From Burkholderiales bacterium (GTDB lineage: Bacteria; Pseudomonadota; Gammaproteobacteria; Burkholderiales; Burkholderiaceae): a stretch of DNA of 5,099 nt. The DNA lies in assembly GCA_903643055.1 (NCBI GenBank), contig CAHJWV010000752.1, positions 1 to 5,099 on the forward strand, read 5' to 3'. Shown here in pieces: positions 1 through 5,099 of the stretch. A program made the position numbers and the translations under genes. A model generated the notes under the pieces. That model ran no database searches. It was given only the letters and a program-made list of their open reading frames with translations, and had not been told where the DNA came from. Numbering within the stretch: position 1 is the first letter of the stretch; each line of letters begins with the position of its first letter.

Positions 1-30
1 GACCTGCCGGCCACGGCCCGCCGCGGCCCC

Positions 31-53
31 TAAAATTGCGCCCTCTTTCGAGG
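31..53 (+). promoter_or_regulatory. Possible lysS -10 element and ribosome binding site
   Basis: TAAAAT at 31-36 matches the TATAAT -10 consensus at 5 of 6 positions, and GAGG at 50-53 is a plausible Shine-Dalgarno 6 nt before the ATG at 60. No good TTGACA-like -35 is visible 16-18 bp upstream of the hexamer, where the sequence is almost pure G/C. If this -10 is real, the transcript leader is only about 15-20 nt. Upstream DNA is outside the window, so an operon promoter further up is equally possible. Confidence 0.35.
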
Positions 54-59
54 CCGCCC

Positions 60-1580
60 ATGACCCAGACCCCTGCCCTTCCGACGCCTGTCGACGAGAA
101 CCAACTGATCGCCGAACGCCGCGAAAAGCTCGCTGCGATCCGCCAACAAGGCATCGCGTTCCCGAACGATTTCAAACCGACGCACCACGCAACCGAATTG
201 ACCCATCAACATGGCGATCAATCGAACGAAGTGCTGGAGCCACTGAACATCGAGGTCTCGCTGGGCGGACGGATGATGCTCAAGCGCGTGATGGGCAAGG
301 CCAGCTTTGCGACGCTGCAAGACGGCTCGCTCGGCCCAAGCGGCGGGCGCATCCAGCTCTTCATCACCAAAGACGCGCTTGGTGAAGCGCTCTACAACGC
401 CTTCAAGCACTGGGACCTGGGCGACATCCTGGGCGCCACCGGCACGCTGTTCAAGACCAAGACCGGCGAGCTGTCGGTGCGCGTGACGACGTTGCGCCTG
501 CTGACCAAGAGCCTTCGCCCGCTGCCCGACAAGTTCCATGGCATGAGCGACCAGGAGCAGAAGTACCGGCAGCGTTATGTCGACCTGATCACCGACGAGC
601 ATGCCCGCGCCCGCTTCGCCGCGCGCAGCAAGGCGTTGAGTTCGGTGCGCCAGTTCATGGTCGAGCACCACTTCATGGAAGTGGAGACGCCGATGCTGCA
701 CCCGATCCCCGGCGGCGCCAACGCCAAGCCCTTCATCACGCACCACAACGCGCTCGACCAGGACATGTACCTGCGCATCGCGCCCGAGCTGTACCTGAAG
801 CGGCTGATCGTCGGCGGCTTCGAGCGCGTGTTCGAGATCAACCGCAGCTTCCGCAACGAAGGCATCTCGGTTCGGCACAACCCCGAATTCACGATGATGG
901 AGTTTTACGCGGCCTACTGGAATCACCACGACATCATGGATTTCACCGAGCAGGTGCTGCGCCATGCGGCCCGCCAGGCCACCGGCTCGGCAACGCTCAG
1001 CTATGCGGGCAGGCCTGTCGACCTGAGCCAGTCTTTCACACGGCTGACGGTGCGCGAATCGCTGGTTGCCCATGCCGGATTGACGATCGAAGAGACCGGT
1101 GACGCCACGCTGCTGCGAGCCCGGCTGAAGGCCGAAGGCGAAGAGGCACCCGCGCACTGGAAGCTGTCGGAACTGCAGTTCGGCCTGTTCGAAGCGGTGG
1201 TGGAAGCCAAGCTCTGGGAGCCGACCTTCATCATCGATTACCCGGTCGAAGTGTCACCGCTGGCACGGGCCTCCGATGTCGATCCATCGATCACCGAACG
1301 ATTCGAACTCTTCATCACCGGCCGCGAATATGCCAACGGCTTCTCCGAGTTGAATGATGCCGAAGACCAGGCCGCGCGCTTTCTGGCCCAGGCCAGCAAC
1401 AAGGAAGCCGGCGACGAAGAGGCGATGTTCTATGACGCCGACTTCATCCGAGCGCTCGAATACGGCATGCCCCCGACCGGCGGCTGCGGCATCGGCCTGG
1501 ACCGGCTGATGATGTTGATCACCGACAGCCCGAGCATCCGCGACGTGATCCTGTTCCCGTCGCTGCGCAAGGAAGGCTGA
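60..1580 (+). CDS. lysS: Lysyl-tRNA synthetase, class II
   Basis: Cytoplasmic enzyme that activates lysine with ATP and charges tRNA-Lys. The 506-residue product has the usual bacterial class II LysRS length. An N-terminal helix (about 10-30) leads into an OB-fold anticodon-binding domain (about 65-150, with [11 protein letters not shown] near 79-89). The catalytic domain follows: motif 1 around 203-216 (FMEVETPML), motif 2 around 256-283 ([13 protein letters not shown] then [12 protein letters not shown]), and motif 3 at 471-483 ([13 protein letters not shown]), whose Arg482 is the conserved ATP-binding arginine. It ends with the typical [12 protein letters not shown] tail. The ATG at 60 was chosen over an in-frame TTG at 36 because GAGG lies at 50-53 with a 6-nt spacer, and because the eight extra residues add nothing family-like. 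No truncation or missing motif is seen. It converges on the LysR-type gene, 39 bp away. Identity is very secure; housekeeping role comes from family knowledge. Confidence 0.97.
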   Translation: MTQTPALPTPVDENQLIAERREKLAAIRQQGIAFPNDFKPTHHATELTHQHGDQSNEVLEPLNIEVSLGGRMMLKRVMGKASFATLQDGSLGPSGGRIQLFITKDALGEALYNAFKHWDLGDILGATGTLFKTKTGELSVRVTTLRLLTKSLRPLPDKFHGMSDQEQKYRQRYVDLITDEHARARFAARSKALSSVRQFMVEHHFMEVETPMLHPIPGGANAKPFITHHNALDQDMYLRIAPELYLKRLIVGGFERVFEINRSFRNEGISVRHNPEFTMMEFYAAYWNHHDIMDFTEQVLRHAARQATGSATLSYAGRPVDLSQSFTRLTVRESLVAHAGLTIEETGDATLLRARLKAEGEEAPAHWKLSELQFGLFEAVVEAKLWEPTFIIDYPVEVSPLARASDVDPSITERFELFITGREYANGFSELNDAEDQAARFLAQASNKEAGDEEAMFYDADFIRALEYGMPPTGGCGIGLDRLMMLITDSPSIRDVILFPSLRKEG

Positions 1581-1591
1581 GCTGTAGCGCG

Positions 1592-1613
1592 CCGGCCCTG
1601 GCCGGGACCGGCC
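1592..1613. terminator. GC-rich alternating hairpin between convergent genes, possible bidirectional terminator
   Basis: Three 6-bp arms follow one another: CCGGCC (1592-1597), GGCCGG (1600-1605) and CCGGCC (1608-1613), separated by CT and GA. The middle arm can pair with either neighbour, giving two mutually exclusive short GC hairpins. The element fills most of the 39-bp gap between the ends of lysS and the LysR-type gene, where a shared terminator is expected. There is no T-run on either strand, so this is not a textbook intrinsic terminator; Rho-dependent ending or mere transcript-end protection is possible. Confidence 0.4.
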
Positions 1614-1619
1614 TGCCGC

Positions 1620-2519
1620 TCAGTCAGGCCATCGCTTGACGCGGAACTCATCGACCAGAAAGTCGATCAGGCGCCGCACCTTCGGCGCCACATGCTTGCG
1701 CGACGGGTAGACCGCGTAGATGCCGAGTTCGCCCGAGCGGTACGCCGGCATCACCTCGACCAGCCGCCCGGCCTGCAAGTCCGTCCCGACCATGAAACTC
1801 GGCTGCAGGATGATGCCTCGGTGCTGCAGCGCCGCGGCGCGGCAGGTGTCGCCATTGTTCGTCAGCATGCCCGACCGGACCTTGACCGACACCGGCCCTT
1901 CTGGCCCGATCAAGTCCCAGATCTCGCCCTTCGCCTTCAGGCTGTACGAAATCACGTCGTGCAGCGCTAGGTCCGATGGCTGATGCGGCATGCCCCGCTC
2001 GCTGAGGTACTGCGGCGACGCGCACAGCACCACCCGCGTCGAAGTGAGCTTGCGGCTGACCAGCGATGAACTCGGCATCTGCGCGATGCGGACCGCCAGA
2101 TCGAAGCCTTCATCGACCAGATCGACCATCCGGTCCACGAGCGTTACATCCAGCGTCACCTTCGGATGCGATTGCATGAACTTCGGCCACAGCGGCGCGA
2201 GGTAGTTCAGCCCGAAGCTCAGCGGCACGTTGACCTTCAGCATGCCCGTGGCCTCGCCGGTGCGCGTCGTGATCTCGGCTTCGGCCTCATCGATGTGACC
2301 GACCAGCTCGGCGCACCGGGCATAAAAAATCTCACCCTCGTCGGTCAACGACAGCTTGCGCGTCGTGCGGCGCAACAAGCGAACGCCCAGCCGGGATTCG
2401 AGTTCTCCGACATGGCGCGACACCGCCTGCTTCGACAGGCCCAAGACCTGCGCTGCGTTGACGAAACTGCTGGCATCCACCACGGCGGCGAAGACGCGCA
2501 TCTCCTGATACTTATCCAA
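1620..2519 (-). CDS. LysR-type transcriptional regulator, CrgA-like
   Basis: DNA-binding transcription factor of the LysR family, 299 residues from the chosen start, the normal length. The N-terminal winged helix-turn-helix covers about residues 3-62, with the HTH around 19-38 (SFVNAAQVLGLSKQAVSRHV) followed by RLGVRLLRRTTRKLSLTDEG. Residues about 88-295 form the two-lobed effector-binding domain. The opening KYQEMRVFAAVVDASSF is typical of the CrgA/DsdC-like group. I prefer the TTG at 2519-2517: it gives the family's standard MDKYQEM start and has GGGGTGA on the minus strand at 2530-2524, 4 nt upstream. An in-frame GTG at 2573 would add 18 residues (317 aa) unlike the family and has no clear ribosome site. 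The gene is divergent from the PLP enzyme/ligase pair, so it probably regulates that operon and itself. The effector is unknown. Family very sure, target inferred. Confidence 0.93.
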   Translation of the reverse strand: MDKYQEMRVFAAVVDASSFVNAAQVLGLSKQAVSRHVGELESRLGVRLLRRTTRKLSLTDEGEIFYARCAELVGHIDEAEAEITTRTGEATGMLKVNVPLSFGLNYLAPLWPKFMQSHPKVTLDVTLVDRMVDLVDEGFDLAVRIAQMPSSSLVSRKLTSTRVVLCASPQYLSERGMPHQPSDLALHDVISYSLKAKGEIWDLIGPEGPVSVKVRSGMLTNNGDTCRAAALQHRGIILQPSFMVGTDLQAGRLVEVMPAYRSGELGIYAVYPSRKHVAPKVRRLIDFLVDEFRVKRWPD

Positions 2520-2523
2520 TTTG

Positions 2524-2530
2524 TCACCCC
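2524..2530 (-). promoter_or_regulatory. Ribosome binding site deciding the TTG start of the LysR-type gene
   Basis: Read on the minus strand this is GGGGTGA, of which GGTGA matches the anti-16S consensus exactly. It sits 4 nt before the TTG at 2519-2517. It is the main sequence argument for choosing the TTG over the upstream GTG at 2573. Confidence 0.5.
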
Positions 2531-2598
2531 ATCCCGGACAGTGCGTCTCGTACTCAGGCGTTGATCCCGACACCTATTGCGCCATAGAGTGCCACAGT

Positions 2599-2626
2599 AA
2601 TTTATAGACCTGCCCGCTCGTTGCAA
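2599..2626 (-). promoter_or_regulatory. Candidate promoter of the LysR-type gene
   Basis: On the minus strand TATAAA (2606-2601) is a 5-of-6 match to the -10 consensus, in the most A/T-rich patch of the region. TTGCAA (2626-2621) is a -35-like hexamer; its spacing to TATAAA is only 14 bp, but to the overlapping TAAATT (2604-2599) it is 16 bp. Either -10 could be used. The TTGCAA is itself a palindrome, so it reads the same on both strands. Confidence 0.4.
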
Positions 2627-2642
2627 GCAGTTCACATTGAAA

Positions 2643-2665
2643 CATGCACGACTGCAGGCTGCATG
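2643..2665. repeat. Inverted repeat, candidate regulator operator
   Basis: CATGCA at 2643-2648 and its exact reverse complement TGCATG at 2660-2665 flank an 11-bp spacer that contains the palindrome CTGCAG (2652-2657). The dyad lies just upstream of the minus-strand promoter candidate and next to the short palindrome TTCA-CAT-TGAA at 2631-2641. Position and size fit a dimer or tetramer binding site for a LysR-type protein, although the classic T-N11-A pattern is not clean here. Confidence 0.35.
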
Positions 2666-2713
2666 GGTTGTTGTCGATGGAACGCGAACCACGACAGGCC
2701 ATGAGACCTGCAC

Positions 2714-2758
2714 GGGCCTTTCCCACCAACGGTCAGCTTGCCATCGACTGAAAGGCCC
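2714..2758. repeat. Perfect 9-bp inverted repeat upstream of the PLP enzyme gene
   Basis: GGGCCTTTC (2714-2722) is the exact reverse complement of GAAAGGCCC (2750-2758), with a 27-bp spacer. It overlaps the candidate forward promoter at 2738-2765. It may be a DNA operator or, if transcription starts upstream of it, an RNA hairpin in the leader. No T-run follows, so an intrinsic terminator is unlikely. Confidence 0.45.
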
Positions 2759-2765
2759 ATGAAAT
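2738..2765 (+). promoter_or_regulatory. Candidate promoter of the PLP enzyme/ligase operon
   Basis: TTGCCA at 2738-2743 matches the -35 consensus at 5 of 6 positions. TGAAAT at 2760-2765 matches -10 at 4 of 6, after a 16-bp spacer. The right arm of the 9-bp inverted repeat (2750-2758) lies inside the spacer, so a protein bound there would touch the promoter. A start near 2772 would leave a leader of about 100 nt before the ATG at 2871. The -10 is weak, as is common for activator-dependent promoters, but the call is tentative. Confidence 0.3.
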
Positions 2766-2857
2766 CGAGCCTGTGCTTCTTCTATGTACGAGATTCCCGA
2801 CTTTCAGGTGACGGAATTTCATACACAAACAGGACACGCCTGCTTACTCAAAATGGC

Positions 2858-2863
2858 GAGGAA
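2858..2863 (+). promoter_or_regulatory. Ribosome binding site deciding the PLP enzyme start
   Basis: GAGGAA sits 7 nt before the ATG at 2871. The two upstream in-frame ATGs (2784 and 2853) have no comparable purine-rich site: 2784 is preceded by a pyrimidine-rich stretch. This fixes 2871 as the likely start. Confidence 0.65.
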
Positions 2864-2870
2864 CCTTGCA

Positions 2871-4043
2871 ATGCCACACAGCCAAAAGGTTGATCAAGAC
2901 CCATTTCTCGCAAAACGCAGTGAATACCCTTCACTGACACAGAACATTTATCTGATCAGCCACACGCTGGGCGCCATGCCCCAGGCAGCGCGTTCGAACG
3001 CGCAGGAATTTCTCGATGGCTGGGAGCTGGAAACCTTCCACACGCTGGAGCGTGCATGGATTCCGGCGATGGAGTCGTTGGCGAACACCATCGCTCGCGT
3101 GCTCGGCGTAGCACCGAACACCGTGACGCTGCAACCCAACTGCTCCACGGCGCTGGCCGTCATTGCCTCGGCGCTGCGGGCTGATGGTGCGCGCCGCCGC
3201 GTGGTCTATGACGACCTGAACTTCACCACGGTCCACAACGTCTGGCAGGTGCAGGAACGCCATGGCCTGGAGATGCAGATTGTGCCCTCGCCCGATGGCA
3301 TCTCGCTGCCAACCGAAGCCTTGATCGCAGCGATCGATGAGCGCACCTTGGTCGTTCCGATCAGCCATGTGCAGTTCCGCAATGCCGCGATGTATGACGT
3401 GCCCCGCATCGTCGAGCGCGCGCACGAGGTCGGCGCGCTGGTATTCCTCGACTGCTATCAGTCTGCCGGCATTGTGCCGCTCGAACTCGAGCGCTGGGGC
3501 GTGGACCTCGCTTGCGGTGGCTCGATCAAATGGGCTTGCGGCGGCCCCGGCGTTGGCTACCTCTACGTCAATCCGAAGGTGGCCGCGCGGCTCGAACCGA
3601 CGATGACCGGCTGGCTCGCACACGAAGACCCTTTTGCGTTCGAACTCGGACCGATGCGCTATGCCCAGGGCCCGTGGCGCTTTGCCAGCGGCGTGCCGGC
3701 GATCCCGTCGATGTACACCGCACGCGCCGGCTGGGAAGCCATTGACCAGTTGGGAGTCGAAGCGATACGTGCCAAGTCATTGCGACAAACGGCGTTCGTG
3801 CGCGAACAGGCGTTGCAACGCGGCTGCCGCATCCAGACACCGTCGGCCGATGATGCGCGCGGCGGCACGATGACGATCGATTTCCCTGGCGCCCAGCAAG
3901 CTTGCAGCATGCTGCAGGAGCGGCACATCCTGGTTGACTTCCGGCCACGCGGCGGCATGCGCATCAGCCCCCATTTCTATACCTCCGATGACGAACTCGA
4001 TGCACTGTTCACAGAACTCGACATCGTGCGCGCATCCCTCTGA
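2871..4043 (+). CDS. PLP-dependent enzyme, kynureninase-like class V aminotransferase superfamily
   Basis: Soluble fold-type I PLP enzyme of 390 residues; exact reaction unknown. Landmarks line up in order with kynureninase as I recall it: HTLGAMP near the N-terminus (LDGNSLGARP there), a Ser/Thr phosphate-binding stretch NCSTALAV, SHVQFRNA with His166, LDCYQSAG with Asp194 expected to hold the pyridine nitrogen, GGSIKWACGGPG with Lys220 as the Schiff-base lysine, the GW at 247-248, and DFRPRGGMRISPHFYT with Arg364 in the substrate-carboxylate position. It differs from kynureninase in having Ile rather than Tyr before the lysine and Asp-x-x-Gln rather than Asp-x-x-His, so a true kynureninase is doubtful; an aminotransferase, lyase or desulfurase-like role is possible. 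The start at 2871 follows GAGGAA at 2858-2863; an ATG at 2784 would add 29 residues with no family resemblance. It is followed after 9 bp by an adenylating enzyme and is divergent from the LysR-type gene. Superfamily firm, function open. Confidence 0.9.
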   Translation: MPHSQKVDQDPFLAKRSEYPSLTQNIYLISHTLGAMPQAARSNAQEFLDGWELETFHTLERAWIPAMESLANTIARVLGVAPNTVTLQPNCSTALAVIASALRADGARRRVVYDDLNFTTVHNVWQVQERHGLEMQIVPSPDGISLPTEALIAAIDERTLVVPISHVQFRNAAMYDVPRIVERAHEVGALVFLDCYQSAGIVPLELERWGVDLACGGSIKWACGGPGVGYLYVNPKVAARLEPTMTGWLAHEDPFAFELGPMRYAQGPWRFASGVPAIPSMYTARAGWEAIDQLGVEAIRAKSLRQTAFVREQALQRGCRIQTPSADDARGGTMTIDFPGAQQACSMLQERHILVDFRPRGGMRISPHFYTSDDELDALFTELDIVRASL

Positions 4044-4052
4044 ACAGCCGCC

Positions 4053-5099
4053 ATGACCGACCATCCGACCATCGACGCGCTGTTTCGGCGCAGTGTGCAG
4101 CAGCATCCGCAACGCGACTTCCTGCGGCATGTGCGGGCTGACGGCCCGGCCCTGCGGATCGAAGCCACGACCTACGCCGAAGCCGCTTCGCGCACGGCCG
4201 CCACGGTATTGAGCCTGCGAGAACTGGGCTTGACCCGAGGTGACACAGTCATCTCATGGTGCGACGATGCCGTCGGGTCGATCTATTTTTTCCTGGCCTG
4301 CTTTCACGTCGGCGCCATCCCGATCCCGCTCGCGCCGTCGTTCTCGATCGACTACCTCCAGCGCGTCGCGCAACGCACACAGGCGCGCTGGTATGCCGCG
4401 CCCCCTGCCGAGGCCGCTCGGCTGCTGGAATGCGGGTTGCCCACGCTGTGTTTCAGCATCGCCGACACTCTGCCCGCTCCATCAGGCGCCGCATGGCTGG
4501 ACGGGCATGCCAGTATCGAGCCCGGGGCCACGTTGCGCATCCTGACGGATGCGAGCCGCGATCATGGCGCTGGCGATGCGCTGATCATCACGCCGACCTC
4601 GGGCAGCACCGGCGAGCCCAAGCTGCCGATGTGGAGCCACCGCTCGATGGCGCATGCAGCCGACAATCTGCGCATCGCGCTGGGCTGGTCCGAGGCCTCC
4701 GCCGCACGCGCGCTGCTGGCCAATGCGCCAACGCATGGCCTGGGGCTCACGCTGATCAGCGGCGCACTGCAGGTGGGCGCAACCCTGTGCGTGCCGAGCC
4801 AGATCGACACCCAGACACCGCTGGCCGAGGTGCGCGCCCTCGATTTCAGCCACTCCTTCATGACGCCGCGCGTACTGAAATCCCTGCATGAACAGCATCT
4901 GACACAGACAGAATCGAACCGAGCCTCGCCCTGGTTCGGGCCTGGCGCGCAAGCGATCGCCTTCGCCGGCGCGCCACCGCCGCTCGAGCTGTTTCCGGCG
5001 CTGGCGGCGCAGGGCGTGGACCCGATCGACGTCTGGGGGTCCAGCGAAACCGGCAACATCGCCTGCAGCGAGCGCGGCCAATGGCAAGCCGGTTGCCTG
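4053..5099 (+). CDS. AMP-forming adenylate/acyl-CoA ligase (ANL superfamily), 3' end outside window
   Basis: Open from ATG 4053 to the window edge with no stop: 349 residues of a protein usually about 500-550 long. The large N-terminal adenylation domain is recognisable. The phosphate-loop motif A3 is TPTSGSTGEPK at 180-190, followed by an MWSHRS stretch. The A4-like segment is NAPTHGLGL with His228. The A5 motif is VWGSSETGN at 327-335 with Glu332, which normally contacts Mg-ATP. The C-terminal swivel domain with the catalytic lysine lies beyond the window, as does any fused carrier or other domain. Such enzymes turn an acid plus ATP into acyl-AMP and usually then a thioester to CoA or a carrier protein; the substrate cannot be read. 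The start is 9 bp after the PLP enzyme stop with no strong ribosome site, suggesting translational coupling in one operon. The residue after PK is Leu rather than the common Gly. Family sure, substrate unknown. Confidence 0.93.
   Translation, partial: MTDHPTIDALFRRSVQQHPQRDFLRHVRADGPALRIEATTYAEAASRTAATVLSLRELGLTRGDTVISWCDDAVGSIYFFLACFHVGAIPIPLAPSFSIDYLQRVAQRTQARWYAAPPAEAARLLECGLPTLCFSIADTLPAPSGAAWLDGHASIEPGATLRILTDASRDHGAGDALIITPTSGSTGEPKLPMWSHRSMAHAADNLRIALGWSEASAARALLANAPTHGLGLTLISGALQVGATLCVPSQIDTQTPLAEVRALDFSHSFMTPRVLKSLHEQHLTQTESNRASPWFGPGAQAIAFAGAPPPLELFPALAAQGVDPIDVWGSSETGNIACSERGQWQAGCL

Larger units (their letters stand above)
2520..2870. other. Divergent intergenic control region
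   Basis: About 350 bp separate the preferred starts of the LysR-type gene and the PLP enzyme. No gene is supported here. The stretch is less G/C-rich than the flanking genes, especially at 2590-2645 and 2815-2855. It contains a minus-strand promoter candidate (2599-2626), a small palindrome TTCA-CAT-TGAA (2631-2641), the CATGCA/TGCATG repeat (2643-2665), a 9-bp inverted repeat (2714-2758), a forward promoter candidate (2738-2765) and a strong ribosome site (2858-2863). Divergent LysR-type regulators commonly bind such shared regions; which of these repeats is the operator cannot be told from sequence. Confidence 0.7.

Noticed and set aside
36..59. TTG at 36 as the lysS start
   Set aside because: It would add eight residues without family support, and TAAAAT at 31-36 with GAGG at 50-53 better fits a promoter plus ribosome site for the ATG at 60.
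30..1157. 375-codon open frame antisense to lysS
   Set aside because: It lies wholly opposite a gene with complete LysRS motifs, is rich in Arg/His/Ala/Val as expected from a high-G+C complement, and shows no recognisable domain.
2581..2594. Possible sigma-54 promoter on the minus strand (TGGCAC)
   Set aside because: The -24-like TGGCAC is present, but the -12 GC is not at the required spacing, so the match fails.
2345..2713. 122-codon minus-strand frame spanning the start of the LysR-type gene and the intergenic region
   Set aside because: It overlaps the HTH-coding part in another frame, and its composition (Arg/Cys/Ser-rich) is not protein-like. It might look like a frameshifted regulator, but the regulator frame is intact.
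2931..3623. 230-codon open frame antisense to the PLP enzyme gene
   Set aside because: It is the complement of a clearly conserved enzyme, has Arg/His/Ala-rich composition, and has no motif or ribosome site evidence.
4256..4891. 211-codon forward open frame overlapping the ligase
   Set aside because: It is Arg/Ala-rich and motif-free. The alternative frame from 4053 carries the A3, A4 and A5 adenylation motifs.
4482..5087. 201-codon antisense open frame over the ligase
   Set aside because: It is a shadow of the ligase frame on the opposite strand, with no recognisable protein features.
1..5099. CRISPR arrays, tRNA/rRNA genes, insertion sequences, phage or toxin-antitoxin genes
   Set aside because: No regularly spaced repeats, cloverleaf sequence, transposase motifs or terminal inverted repeats with target duplications were seen. 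Base composition shows no strong break inside the genes.

Overview
The window looks like chromosomal DNA from a high-G+C proteobacterium, most likely a betaproteobacterium of the order Burkholderiales. The reasons are heavy G/C preference at third codon positions, a TAAAAT-type -10 just upstream of lysS, and the wording of the LysRS and CrgA-type LysR proteins. The genus cannot be set from the sequence alone.

Layout: (1) 60-1580 (+), a complete class II lysyl-tRNA synthetase, a housekeeping gene. (2) 1581-1619, a 39-bp convergent gap holding three alternating 6-bp arms that can form either of two hairpins. (3) 1620-2519 (-), a LysR-type regulator of the CrgA-like group, probably read from a TTG start. 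(4) 2520-2870, a divergent control region of about 350 bp with a TATAAA-type promoter for the regulator, several inverted repeats and a possible forward promoter. (5) 2871-4043 (+), a PLP-dependent fold-type I enzyme of the kynureninase/class V aminotransferase superfamily whose active-site surroundings differ from true kynureninase. (6) 4053 to the window end (+), the first 349 residues of an AMP-forming adenylate ligase (ANL superfamily), cut by the window edge.

The PLP enzyme and the ligase are separated by 9 bp and look like the first two genes of an operon, with the LysR-type gene transcribed divergently as the likely local regulator. The inferred logic is that a PLP enzyme modifies an amino-acid-like substrate and an adenylating enzyme activates an acid, possibly the product, as an acyl-AMP or thioester. 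This could be the start of a small biosynthetic or catabolic cluster continuing beyond 5099. The pathway cannot be named from what is visible. The point of interest is this operon head: a kynureninase-like protein lacking the Tyr-Lys pair, coupled to a standalone adenylating enzyme.
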